A stretch of DNA of 64,000 bases from contig NZ_PQSU01000012.1 of assembly GCF_002920615.1 (NCBI RefSeq), positions 186,001-250,000 of the forward strand. Direction: 5' to 3'. This DNA comes from Streptomyces sp. Ru62 (GTDB taxonomy: Bacteria > Actinomycetota > Actinomycetes > Streptomycetales > Streptomycetaceae). A program made the translations under genes and the position numbers. Shown piece after piece: positions 34,040 to 42,187 of this stretch. The number at the start of each line of letters is the position of its first letter. The stretch's first letter is position 1. The notes under the pieces are model-generated. The model did no database searches. It was not told where the DNA came from and was given only the letters and a program-made list of their open reading frames with translations.

Positions 34040-34954
34040 GTGATCGAGGCCCGTCATCTCCGCGTCTTGCGCGCCGTCGCCACCACCGGCTCCTTCTCGG
34101 CGGCGGGGCGTGAGCTGGGCTGTACCCAGCCCGCCGTCAGCCAGCAGATGAAGGCCCTGGAAGCCTCGGTCGGTACCCCGCTGCTGGTCCGCACCGGGCG
34201 CGAGATGCGCCTCACCCAGGCCGGCGAGGCCCTGGTCCGGCACGCGTCCGGCATCCTCGCCGGGCTCACCGCGGCCGAGGAGGAGGTCGCCGCCATCGCC
34301 GGCCTGCGCGCGGGCCGGGTCCGGCTGGTCTCCTTCCCCAGCGGCAGCTCCACCCTGGTCCCCACCGCCCTGGCCGCCCTGCGCGCGGCCCACCCCGGCA
34401 CCCGTGTCTCCCTGGAGGAGGCCGAACCGCCGAGGTCGGTGGAACTGCTCCGCGAGGGCGACTGCGACCTGGCCCTGGCCTTCCGCTACGAGGGGGCGGC
34501 GGTCGCCGAGGACTGGGACGACCTGGTCGCACGCCCCCTGCTGACGGACCGCCTGGTCGCCCTGGTGCCCGAACGGCACCGGCTCGCGCGCGCGGACACC
34601 GTCGCCATCGGCGAGCTGGCCCACGAGCCCTGGATCGCGGGCTGCCCGCGCTGCCGCGGCCAGCTGGTCGAGGTGTGCGAGGGGGCCGGATTCACCCCGC
34701 GCATCGACTTCGCCACCGACGACTATCCGGCCGTGGTCGGCCTGGTCGGCGCCGGCCTCGGCGTCGCCGTCCTGCCCCAGCTGGCCGTGGAGTCGGTACG
34801 GCCGCGGGGGGTGCGCACGGTACGGCTGGAACCGGCGGTACGGCGGGAGATCGTCGCCCTCACCCTGCCCGATCTGGCCCAGGTGCCGGCGGTGTCGGCC
34901 ACGCTGGAGCAGCTGGCCCGGGCGGCGCGGGCGGCGGGGCGGGGCCAGGCGTAG
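34040..34954 (+). CDS. LysR-family transcriptional regulator
   Basis: 304 residues. The HTH is IEARHLRVLRAVATTGSFSAAGRELGCTQPAVSQQMKALEASVGTPLLVR, followed by the effector domain (GRVRLVSFPSGSSTLVPTALAALRAAHPGTRVSLEEAEPPRSVELLREGDCDLALAF). A CPRC motif (AGCPRCRGQL) in the effector domain might sense redox or metal; this is speculative. GTG at 34040 has TATGCT 6 bases upstream (34028-34033). The divergent arrangement with the MOSC gene is the classic layout for a LysR target. Confidence 0.9.
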   Translation: MIEARHLRVLRAVATTGSFSAAGRELGCTQPAVSQQMKALEASVGTPLLVRTGREMRLTQAGEALVRHASGILAGLTAAEEEVAAIAGLRAGRVRLVSFPSGSSTLVPTALAALRAAHPGTRVSLEEAEPPRSVELLREGDCDLALAFRYEGAAVAEDWDDLVARPLLTDRLVALVPERHRLARADTVAIGELAHEPWIAGCPRCRGQLVEVCEGAGFTPRIDFATDDYPAVVGLVGAGLGVAVLPQLAVESVRPRGVRTVRLEPAVRREIVALTLPDLAQVPAVSATLEQLARAARAAGRGQA

Positions 34955-35025
34955 CCCGAAGACGCGGGGGGTCGCTCGGAGAAGGGGGGCCGCCAGGGGA
35001 AACGGCGGGTCGCCCGGACGGGCCA

Positions 35026-35047
35026 CGGGCACGCGCGTGCGTGCCCG
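35026..35047. terminator. Bidirectional terminator-like hairpin between the LysR gene and whiD
   Basis: CGGGCACGC (35026-35034), loop GCGT, GCGTGCCCG (35039-35047), perfect 9-bp arms between convergent genes. Confidence 0.6.
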
Positions 35048-35093
35048 GTAAGGAAGTGGATGCTGTGCCTATGGGTGTTGCAGAAACGTTCCT

Positions 35094-35423
35094 TCAGTGA
35101 TCAGAAGCGGTGTCCCCGCTGGTGGTCGAGGCCGCCACCAGGCGGTTGCGTGCCCGCCCCATCAGCTCCTCGCGCTCGTCCTCGGTCAGGCCGCCCCAGA
35201 CGCCGTACGGCTCGCGCACCGCCAGCGCGTGCGCCGCGCACTCCGCACGGACCGGGCACCTCATGCAGACCTCTTTGGCCGAGTTCTCGCGAGCGCTCCG
35301 AGCCGCCCCGCGCTCGCCCTCCGGGTGGAAGAAGAGCGAGCTGTCCACCCCGCGGCAGGCAGCCAGCAGCTGCCAGTCCCACAGGTCCGCGTTCGGTCCG
35401 GGAAGGCGGGAGAAATCTGCCAT
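35094..35423 (-). CDS. whiD: WhiB-family [4Fe-4S] sporulation protein WhiD
   Basis: 109 residues. WhiB-like iron-sulfur protein needed late in Streptomyces spore maturation. The four cluster ligands are C23 (LLAACRG), C53 and C56 (EVCMRC) and C62 (AECAAH). The GVWGG turn is followed by a basic C-terminal stretch (MGRARNRLVA). The start MADFSRLPGPNADLWDW is chosen over 14 upstream in-frame residues. The gene is back-to-back with bldM, as in S. coelicolor; the shared 381-base intergenic region carries a palindrome (35474-35494). Confidence 0.93.
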   Translation of the reverse strand: MADFSRLPGPNADLWDWQLLAACRGVDSSLFFHPEGERGAARSARENSAKEVCMRCPVRAECAAHALAVREPYGVWGGLTEDEREELMGRARNRLVAASTTSGDTASDH

Positions 35424-35473
35424 TACGTGACCCCTTGTCGCCGTTCTGGGCGGATACGGTGCCAACGACCGTA

Positions 35474-35494
35474 CATCTCCGGTCTAAGGAGATG
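35474..35494. promoter_or_regulatory. Perfect inverted repeat in the whiD-bldM intergenic region
   Basis: CATCTCC (35474-35480), spacer GGTCTAA, GGAGATG (35488-35494). It sits 51-71 bases before the whiD start on the minus strand, inside the likely whiD promoter zone. Confidence 0.5.
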
Positions 35495-35499
35495 AAAAT

Positions 35500-35514
35500 A
35501 TGACTCATTGCGAA
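35500..35514. promoter_or_regulatory. BldD-box-like sequence
   Basis: ATGACTCATTGCGAA fits the BldD consensus (nTnACnC(A/T)GnGTnAn, from memory) with two mismatches. bldM is a known BldD target in Streptomyces. Single weak match. Confidence 0.3.
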
Positions 35515-35652
35515 TCTAGCCCCGGACACTGCAAAACGGGAAGAAAAAGGGCCGAATGGGGCATAGGTTGTGATGAAAAGTTGTGGGTCCGTCGAGCATG
35601 TCTGCACCGTGTCGACGCCCTCACGTAGAGTGCCGAAGACGGCACGCGGGCC

Positions 35653-35680
35653 CGTAACTCTTTCGAGTGACCGTCGTTGA
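35653..35680 (+). promoter_or_regulatory. Sigma-BldN-type promoter of bldM
   Basis: CGTAAC (35653-35658), exactly 16 bases, CGTTGA (35675-35680). This equals the consensus I recall for sigma-BldN promoters (bldMp1, chaplin and rodlin genes). The transcript would have a leader of ~115 bases. Confidence 0.85.
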
Positions 35681-35804
35681 GAGTGCGGATGCGGTTGAAA
35701 AAACAAGCGCTCGGGCAGGCGTCCGAGACGGTCGACCGCACAGGTGACGATTCCGTACCAGCCTGGAGGCTCAAGGTGACGCGCATCAGCTGCGGAGGGC
35801 GGTC

Positions 35805-36416
35805 ATGACATCCGTCCTCGTCTGCGACGACTCCCCGCTTGCCCGAGAAGCGCTCCGCCGCGCGGTCGCGACCGTGCCCGGTGTCGAGCGCGTGACGACG
35901 GCGGCCAACGGCGAGGAAGTCCTCCGCCGCTGGGGCGCCGACCGCTCCGACCTCATCCTGATGGATGTGCGCATGCCCGGTCTGGGCGGCGTCGAGACCG
36001 TGCGCCGGCTGCTGTCCGCCGACCCGGGCGCACGCATCATCATGCTCACCGTCGCCGAGGACCTCGACGGGGTGGCCCTCGCGGTCGCCGCCGGCGCGCG
36101 GGGATACCTGCACAAGGACGCCTCGCGCGCGGAGCTGCGCGCCACGGTGACCCAGGCGCTGGCCGACCCCACCTGGCGACTCGCCCCGCGCCGGCTGCGC
36201 TCGGCCGAGATGGGCGCCGCGCCCACGCTCACCGCGCGTGAGATCCAGGTGCTGGAGGGCATGAGCCACGGCCGCTCGAACGCCGAGATCGGCCGCGAGC
36301 TGTTCCTCTCCGAGGACACCGTCAAGACGCACGCCCGGCGCCTGTTCAAGAAGCTCGGCGCCTCGGACCGGGCGCACGCGGTGGCCCTCGGCTTCCGCTG
36401 GGGACTGGTCCGCTAG
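35805..36416 (+). CDS. bldM: Orphan atypical response regulator BldM
   Basis: 203 residues. NarL/FixJ-type regulator that acts without a partner kinase in aerial-hypha formation; it works as homodimer or WhiI heterodimer. The receiver has the acidic pair D8/D9 and the nominal phosphorylation site D54 (LILMDVRMPG), plus HKDAS near its end. The LuxR-type HTH is APTLTAREIQVLEGMSHGRSNAEIGRELFLSEDTVKTHARRLFKKLGA. ATG 35805 with GGAGGGCGGTC upstream. Sigma-BldN promoter 125 bases upstream. Confidence 0.96.
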   Translation: MTSVLVCDDSPLAREALRRAVATVPGVERVTTAANGEEVLRRWGADRSDLILMDVRMPGLGGVETVRRLLSADPGARIIMLTVAEDLDGVALAVAAGARGYLHKDASRAELRATVTQALADPTWRLAPRRLRSAEMGAAPTLTAREIQVLEGMSHGRSNAEIGRELFLSEDTVKTHARRLFKKLGASDRAHAVALGFRWGLVR

Positions 36417-37054
36417 CGAGAGCGAAGCCGGGCGGGCCGCTCGTCACCGGGGCATTCCGGTGCCGTCCGTGCCCGCGGCCGCCGTGCGGGTGGCCGGCCG
36501 ACCGCGCTCGTCGAGGGCGGCCGGGCGTGCCCCTGCGGTGCCCCGGTTCCGCGCCGTCGGGGCGTGGCGCCCGCCGGTGGTGTGCGGGCGGACGTCGTGC
36601 GGGGCGCGGGTCGTACGGGCGGTGGCGTGCCGGGCCGCCGTGCGATTGCCGTCGGGCCGTCACTGCCGTGCCGTTGCCGTCGTGCCGTTCGGCGGACGGG
36701 GCTGTCCGGGTGATTCCGGTCGTCCCGGTCCGCCCTGGTCACCTCGGCTGTCCCGGCCGTCCGGGTCCCGCACCGGTGGGTGAACCGTCGTAGAGACCGG
36801 CGGCGAACCGTCGTAGGACTCGGCGGGAGGGCTCGCTGTCCGGTGGAACGCGTCGACGGCGACCGCCCCGGCGCACAACGGTGCCGAACGCGGCGCGTGA
36901 CCACTCCGGCGCACCACCCAGCCGAACGCCCGGAGGGGCGCGCGCACGGCGGCCCGCCGGACGCGCGCTGCTCGTTTCGGCGCGGATGCCGCATCCTTGA
37001 GGTGTGGAGTCTCTCGGGGACGAGTCGGTCGAGCGGAAGGGGAGGGCGCAAGGA
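36417..37054. other. Long G+C-rich intergenic region before shbA, no gene seen
   Basis: About 590-640 bases with degenerate CCGTG/CCGTC-type sequence and a direct repeat GAACCGTCGTAG (36782 and 36805). Reading frames here lack family features and ribosome sites. It presumably holds the shbA promoter, which I cannot locate; GAGGTGTGGAGTCTCTC near 37000 is the closest non-repetitive stretch. Confidence 0.4.
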
Positions 37055-37732
37055 ATGAGTGCCGGCGCACCTGCTCATAACGCTTCGGTGCACAACCACG
37101 AGCACGATGCGACGGACCGGACGGCCGCAAGGCACCATGGACCGATGCGCGACGACGAGGCGGGCACGGCCCACGGGGCGATCGGTGCGCTCGTGCATCG
37201 TGCCGTCGACGGGGACGAGCAGGCCACGCACGATCTGCTCGCCCATGTCCACCCCTTGGCGTTGCGCTACTGCCGCACCCGGCTCTCCCGGCTGCCCGGC
37301 GACGCGCGCCACTTCGTGGAGGACCTCGCCCAGGAGGTCTGCGTGGCGGTCCTCCTGGCCCTGCCCCGCTACCGCGACACCGGCCGCCCCTTCGAGGCGT
37401 TCGTCTTCGCCATCGCCTCCCACAAGGTCGCCGACCTCCAGCGGGCGGCGATGCGCCACCCGGGATCGACCGCGGTGCCGTCCGACGAGATGCCCGAGCG
37501 GCCTGACGACTCCCTCGGCCCCGAGGAGCGCGCCCTGCTCAGCAGCGACGCCGAGTGGGCGAAGAAACTGCTGGCCAACCTCCCCGAGAACCAGCGCGAA
37601 CTGCTCCTGCTCCGCATCGCCGTGGGCTTGACCGCGGAGGAGACGGGGCAGATGTTGGGAATGTCACCCGGTGCGGTCCGCGTGGCCCAGCACCGGGCCC
37701 TGAGCCGTCTGAGGGCGCTCGCCGAACAGTGA
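37055..37732 (+). CDS. shbA: ECF sigma factor ShbA
   Basis: 225 residues. In Streptomyces, ShbA drives transcription of hrdB, the principal sigma gene. Region 2 is ALVHRAVDGDEQATHDLLAHVHPLALRYCRTRLSR ... HFVEDLAQEVCVAVLLALPRYRDTGRPFEAFVFAIASHKVADLQRA. Region 4 is LPENQRELLLLRIAVGLTAEETGQMLGMSPGAVRVAQHRALSRLRAL. A His-rich N-terminal stretch (HNASVHNHEHD) precedes region 2. The start is uncertain: ATG 37055 (with GGGGAGGG upstream), GTG 37004 or ATG 37145 are in frame. The position between bldM and guaB matches S. coelicolor. Confidence 0.9.
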   Translation: MSAGAPAHNASVHNHEHDATDRTAARHHGPMRDDEAGTAHGAIGALVHRAVDGDEQATHDLLAHVHPLALRYCRTRLSRLPGDARHFVEDLAQEVCVAVLLALPRYRDTGRPFEAFVFAIASHKVADLQRAAMRHPGSTAVPSDEMPERPDDSLGPEERALLSSDAEWAKKLLANLPENQRELLLLRIAVGLTAEETGQMLGMSPGAVRVAQHRALSRLRALAEQ

Positions 37733-37896
37733 ACCCCCTGCGCGGAGCCTGGAGTAGCTCCCGCGCTGAACAGGTGCGCCGCCGTTTCCGTACGAACATA
37801 CGAAGCCTGAAGCGACCCCGTACCGTGGAATTTGCTAGCGACGCTTCCCGTTAGCATGGACATCCGCACCGATCAAGGCCATTTGGGGAAGGTGTC

Positions 37897-39405
37897 ATGA
37901 CTGCCAACGTCGACGGAGTGCCCGGTAAATTCGCGACACTCGGGCTGACCTACGACGACGTGCTGCTGCTGCCGGGCCCGTCGGACATGGCACCCGACGA
38001 GATCGACACCGCCTCGTACGTCTCCAAGAACGTGCGGGTCAACATCCCGCTGCTGTCCGCCGCCATGGACAAGGTGACCGAGTCCCGCATGGCGATCGCG
38101 ATGGCCCGTCAGGGCGGCGTCGGCGTCCTGCACCGCAACCTCTCCATCGAGGACCAGGCCAACCAGGTCGACCTGGTGAAGCGCTCCGAGTCCGGCATGG
38201 TCACCGACCCCATCACCATCCACCCGGACGCCACGCTCGCCGAGGCCGACGCGCTCTGTGCCAAGTTCCGCATCAGCGGCGTCCCGGTCACCGACGGCGA
38301 CAAGAAGCTCCTCGGCATCGTCACCAACCGTGACATGGCCTTCGAGAGTGACCGCAGCCGTCGTGTGCACGAGGTCATGACCCCGATGCCGCTGGTCACC
38401 GGCAAGGTCGGCATCTCCGGCCCGGAGGCCATGGAGCTGCTGCGCAAGCACAAGATCGAGAAGCTGCCGCTGGTCGACGACGAGGGCGTCCTCAAGGGCC
38501 TGATCACCGTCAAGGACTTCGTCAAGGCGGAGCAGTACCCGAACGCGGCCAAGGACGCCGAGGGCCGCCTGCTGGTCGGCGCCGCGGTCGGCGTGGCCGG
38601 CGACGCCTTCGAGCGCGCCCAGGCCCTGATCGAGGCGGGCGTCGACTTCATCGTGGTGGACACCGCGCACGGCCACTCCCGGCTGGTCGGCGACATGATC
38701 GCCAAGATCAAGTCGAACTCCTCCGGCGTCGACGTCATCGGCGGCAACGTCGCCACCCGCGACGGCGCCCAGGCCCTGGTCGACGCGGGCGCCGACGGCA
38801 TCAAGGTCGGTGTCGGTCCCGGCTCCATCTGCACCACCCGCGTCGTCGCCGGCGTCGGTGTCCCGCAGGTCACCGCGATCTACGAGGCCGCGCTCGCCGC
38901 GAAGGAGGCCGGCGTCCCGGTGATCGGCGACGGCGGTCTGCAGTACTCCGGCGACATCGCCAAGGCCCTGGTCGCGGGCGCCGACACGGTGATGCTGGGC
39001 TCGCTGCTCGCGGGCTGCGAGGAGTCCCCGGGCGAGCTGCTGTTCATCAACGGCAAGCAGTTCAAGTCGTACCGCGGCATGGGCTCCCTCGGCGCCATGC
39101 AGACCCGCGGCGACCGCAAGTCCTTCTCCAAGGACCGTTACTTCCAGGAGGGCGTCGCCTCCGACGAGCAGCTCATCCCCGAGGGCATCGAGGGCCAGGT
39201 GCCCTACCGCGGCCCGCTCTCCTCGGTCGTGCACCAGCTGGTCGGCGGTCTGCGCCAGTCGATGTTCTACGTCGGCGGCAAGACCGTGCCCGAGCTCCAG
39301 GCCAACGGCCGGTTCGTGCGGATCACCTCGGCCGGCCTGAAGGAGTCCCACCCGCACGACATCCAGATGACGGTCGAGGCGCCGAACTACAGCGGCCGGA
39401 AGTAG
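37897..39405 (+). CDS. guaB: Inosine-5'-monophosphate dehydrogenase
   Basis: 502 residues. NAD-dependent oxidation of IMP to XMP, the committed step to GMP. The barrel starts TYDDVLLLPGPSDM. A tandem CBS (Bateman) pair occupies about residues 105-225 (MVTDPITIHPDATLAEADAL; VMTPMPLVTGKVGIS), with the catalytic Cys at about 312 in GVGPGSICTTR and the mobile flap Arg-Tyr in SYRGMGSLGAMQ. ATG 37897 preceded by GGGGAAGG. guaB3 follows 141 bases on, behind a weak terminator-like hairpin. Confidence 0.97.
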   Translation: MTANVDGVPGKFATLGLTYDDVLLLPGPSDMAPDEIDTASYVSKNVRVNIPLLSAAMDKVTESRMAIAMARQGGVGVLHRNLSIEDQANQVDLVKRSESGMVTDPITIHPDATLAEADALCAKFRISGVPVTDGDKKLLGIVTNRDMAFESDRSRRVHEVMTPMPLVTGKVGISGPEAMELLRKHKIEKLPLVDDEGVLKGLITVKDFVKAEQYPNAAKDAEGRLLVGAAVGVAGDAFERAQALIEAGVDFIVVDTAHGHSRLVGDMIAKIKSNSSGVDVIGGNVATRDGAQALVDAGADGIKVGVGPGSICTTRVVAGVGVPQVTAIYEAALAAKEAGVPVIGDGGLQYSGDIAKALVAGADTVMLGSLLAGCEESPGELLFINGKQFKSYRGMGSLGAMQTRGDRKSFSKDRYFQEGVASDEQLIPEGIEGQVPYRGPLSSVVHQLVGGLRQSMFYVGGKTVPELQANGRFVRITSAGLKESHPHDIQMTVEAPNYSGRK

Positions 39406-39458
39406 CGGCAGGAGCAGCCGCGGGAAACGACGCGCACGCGCGCGTGAGGCTCGTGCCA

Positions 39459-39487
39459 CGGCGGTCCCGGAGCATCCGGGGCCGCCG
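39459..39487 (+). terminator. Terminator-like hairpin between guaB and guaB3
   Basis: CGGCGGTCCCGG (39459-39470), loop AGCAT, CCGGGGCCGCCG (39476-39487), with one G-T pair; TTGTCG follows. Confidence 0.6.
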
Positions 39488-39546
39488 TTGTCGTACCCGT
39501 CGGCGATACTGGAAGGCGCTGCAACGCATAGGGAAAGGCCACCAAC

Positions 39547-40671
39547 GTGACTGAGATCGAGATCGGGCGCGGCAAGCGCGGCCGCAGGGCGTACGCCTTC
39601 GACGACATCGCCGTCGTCCCCAGCCGCCGTACGCGGGACCCGAAGGAGGTCTCGATCGCCTGGCAGATCGACGCCTACCGCTTCGAGCTGCCGTTCCTGG
39701 CCGCCCCCATGGACTCCGTGGTCTCCCCGGCCACCGCGATCCGCATCGGCGAGCTGGGCGGCCTCGGCGTGCTCAACCTGGAAGGCCTGTGGACGCGGTA
39801 CGAGGACCCGCAGCCGCTGCTGGACGAGATCGCCGAGCTGCCCGCCGAGCAGGCGACCCGCCGCCTCCAGGAGATCTACGCGGCACCGATCAAGGAGGAG
39901 CTGATCGGCGCCCGCATCAAGGAGGTGCGCGACTCCGGCGTGGTCACCGCCGCCGCGCTCTCCCCGCAGCGCACCGCCCAGTTCTCCAAGGCGGTCGTGG
40001 ACGCGGGCGTGGACATCTTCGTCATCCGGGGTACGACGGTCTCGGCGGAGCACGTGTCGTCCTCGCACGAGCCGCTGAACCTGAAGCAGTTCATCTACGA
40101 GCTGGACGTCCCGGTGATCGTCGGCGGCTGCGCCACGTACACCGCGGCCCTGCACCTGATGCGCACCGGTGCGGCCGGCGTCCTCGTCGGCTTCGGCGGC
40201 GGCGCCGCGCACACCACGCGCAACGTCCTCGGCATCCAGGTCCCGATGGCGACGGCCGTGGCCGACGTGGCCGCGGCCCGCCGTGACTACATGGACGAGT
40301 CCGGCGGCCGGTACGTGCACGTGATCGCGGACGGCGGTGTCGGCTGGTCCGGCGACCTGCCCAAGGCCATCGCCTGCGGCGCCGACGCCGTGATGATGGG
40401 CTCCCCGCTGGCCCGGGGCACGGACGCGCCCGGCAAGGGCCACCACTGGGGCATGGAGGCGGTCAACGAGGAGCTGCCCCGCGGCAAGAAGGTGGACCTC
40501 GGCACGGTCGGCACGGTCGAGGAGATCCTCACCGGGCCGTCCCACACCCCGGACGGCTCGATGAACTTCTTCGGCGCCCTGCGCCGCGCCATGGCCACCA
40601 CCGGCTACAGCGAGCTGAAGGAGTTCCAGCGGGTCGAGGTGACGGTGGCGGACAGCCAGCACCGGCGGTAG
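39547..40671 (+). CDS. guaB3: GuaB3-type IMP dehydrogenase family protein
   Basis: 374 residues. Homologue of GuaB without CBS domains. It has AYAFDDIAVVPSRRTRDPKEV and the barrel phosphate loop GGVGWSGDLPKAIACGADAVMMGSPLA. At the position of the IMPDH nucleophile (GSICTTR) it reads GGAAHTTRNV, so His replaces Cys. Activity therefore may not be classical IMP oxidation; cyanobacterial GuaB3 has been reported as a GMP reductase (from memory). GTG at 39547. Actinobacteria keep guaB and guaB3 adjacent. Confidence 0.92.
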   Translation: MTEIEIGRGKRGRRAYAFDDIAVVPSRRTRDPKEVSIAWQIDAYRFELPFLAAPMDSVVSPATAIRIGELGGLGVLNLEGLWTRYEDPQPLLDEIAELPAEQATRRLQEIYAAPIKEELIGARIKEVRDSGVVTAAALSPQRTAQFSKAVVDAGVDIFVIRGTTVSAEHVSSSHEPLNLKQFIYELDVPVIVGGCATYTAALHLMRTGAAGVLVGFGGGAAHTTRNVLGIQVPMATAVADVAAARRDYMDESGGRYVHVIADGGVGWSGDLPKAIACGADAVMMGSPLARGTDAPGKGHHWGMEAVNEELPRGKKVDLGTVGTVEEILTGPSHTPDGSMNFFGALRRAMATTGYSELKEFQRVEVTVADSQHRR

Positions 40672-40698
40672 TCGCCGGAGCGCTCTCCACGACGCCTG

Positions 40699-40733
40699 AA
40701 GGGCCGGTCACCCATGGCGGGTGACCGGCCCTT
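40699..40733 (+). terminator. Terminator after guaB3
   Basis: AAGGGCCGGTCACCC (40699-40713), loop ATGGC, GGGTGACCGGCCCTT (40719-40733), perfect 15-bp arms followed by TCGC. Confidence 0.88.
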
Positions 40734-40840
40734 TCGCATGCCCGGGCGCGGCCGGGCGGGCCTGCACGGGGGCGCGTCGCGAGCGGCGACCCAGTTCCGC
40801 TGGGTGCCCCCTTGGCCGGGCCCCGAGGGCGGGGGCGCCC

Positions 40841-40936
40841 ATGGGACGCCACCGCAAGCCCACCCACTGGGATCGCATTCGGCTTCGGCTGGTGAAGTTC
40901 CGGAGGAGGTGCGTCTTGTGGATCCACGGAAAGTGA
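40841..40936 (+). CDS. Possible small basic peptide, 31 residues
   Basis: ATG at 40841 opens MGRHRKPTHWDRIRLRLVKF and continues basic to HGK. It lies between the guaB3 terminator and the end of the minus-strand dehydrogenase. GGGCGGGGG lies a few bases upstream as a poor ribosome site. Arg/Lys make up over a third of residues. It could be chance. Confidence 0.25.
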   Translation: MGRHRKPTHWDRIRLRLVKFRRRCVLWIHGK

Positions 40937-40978
40937 GCGGCCACCCCCACGGGAACTAGGGGTGGACGCTCCGATCCT

Positions 40979-42187
40979 TCACAACCGGTGCGCCGCCCCC
41001 GTGGGCGTCGCCCCCCGGGTGTCCAGCAGCAGCTGGGCCTTCACCGAGAGTCCCTGCAGGTCGTACGTGCGGTGCTGCTGGAGCAGGATCGTGAGGTCGG
41101 CGTCGGCCGCCGCCTCGTACAGGGAGTCCGCGCGCGGCACGGGCCGGTCCAGGACGCTCCACTCGGGCACGTAGGGGTCGTGGTAGCTCACGGCCGCGCC
41201 CAGTCCCATCAGCCGTACGGCGATCTCCTGGGCCGGGGTGCCCTGCTGGTCGGCGAGGTCGGGCTTGTAGGTGACGCCGAGGAGCAGCACGCGGGCCCCG
41301 CGCGCGGACTTGCCGTGTTCGTTGAGGAGCGTGGCCGCGCGCTGGACGACGTACCGGGGCATCCGGCTGTTGACCTGCTGGGCCAGCTCGACCATGCGCA
41401 GGGTCCGGGTCGCGTGCCCGGTGAGGTCCAGCGGGACCCCGTGCCCGCCGACGCCCGGACCCGGCCGGAACGCCTGGAAGCCGAAGGGCTTGGTCTCCGC
41501 GCACCGGATGACGTCCCACAGGTCGACGCCCAGCTCGTGACAGAGGACGGCCATCTCGTTGACGAGCGCGATGTTGACGTGCCGGTAGTTGGTCTCCAGC
41601 AACTGCACGGTCTCCGCCTCGCGCAGCCCGCGCGCGCGTACCACCTTGTCGGTGAGCCGGCCGTAGAACGCGGCGGCCGACTCGGTGCAGGCGGGGGTGA
41701 GGCCGCCGATGACCTTGGGGGTGCTCGCGGGGGTGTGGTCGCGGCTGCCGGGGTCGACCCGGCTGGGGGAGTAGGCGAGGTGGAAGTCCCGGCCGGCGCG
41801 CAGCCCCGAGCCCTCCTCCAGCAGCGGGCGCAGGAACTCCTCCGTGGTGCCCGGGAGCACCGGCGACTCCAGGATGACCGTGGTGTGCGGACGGAGCCGC
41901 GCGGCCAGGGTGCGGGCGGCCGCCTCGACCTGGCCGAGGTCGAGTCCGCCGTCGGCGCCGCGCGGGGTGGGCGCGCAGATCACCGCGGTGCGCACCCGGC
42001 CGAGCTGGGCGGGGTCGGTGACGGGGCGGAACCCGGCGGAGTGCATCCGGCGCAGCTCCGCGGGGCTGAGTGAGCCGGCCTCGGGGCCGGTGGCATAGCC
42101 GACGGTGGGGATACCGGAGGCGACGGCGGCCTGGGCGAGCGGCAGGCCGTAGGGACCGAGTCCGATGACGGCGAGGTCTGCGGGCAT
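40979..42187 (-). CDS. UDP-sugar dehydrogenase homologue lacking the catalytic Cys and Lys
   Basis: 402 residues. The three-domain nucleotide-sugar dehydrogenase layout is kept. The N-terminal NAD motif is AVIGLGPYGLPLA. The central helix reads AETVQLLETNYRHVNIALVNEMA, where active enzymes have VKLLENTYR; here Q replaces the catalytic Lys. The signature GPGVGGHGVPLDL corresponds to GPGxGGHCIPVDP, with Gly for the nucleophilic Cys. LLGVTYKPDLADQQGTPAQEI (UDP-binding domain) is intact. It may bind a nucleotide sugar without oxidising it twice. ATG 42187. No sugar-pathway genes are adjacent. Confidence 0.85.
   Translation of the reverse strand: MPADLAVIGLGPYGLPLAQAAVASGIPTVGYATGPEAGSLSPAELRRMHSAGFRPVTDPAQLGRVRTAVICAPTPRGADGGLDLGQVEAAARTLAARLRPHTTVILESPVLPGTTEEFLRPLLEEGSGLRAGRDFHLAYSPSRVDPGSRDHTPASTPKVIGGLTPACTESAAAFYGRLTDKVVRARGLREAETVQLLETNYRHVNIALVNEMAVLCHELGVDLWDVIRCAETKPFGFQAFRPGPGVGGHGVPLDLTGHATRTLRMVELAQQVNSRMPRYVVQRAATLLNEHGKSARGARVLLLGVTYKPDLADQQGTPAQEIAVRLMGLGAAVSYHDPYVPEWSVLDRPVPRADSLYEAAADADLTILLQQHRTYDLQGLSVKAQLLLDTRGATPTGAAHRL

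Noticed and set aside
36417..37004. Coding frames in the pre-shbA region
   Set aside because: All are short, repetitive, without ribosome sites or recognisable domains.
37832..37857. guaB promoter TTGCTA/TAGCAT
   Set aside because: The spacer is only 14 bases, too short for a sigma-70-type promoter; the two hexamers may instead be a weak TGCTA/TAGCA inverted repeat.
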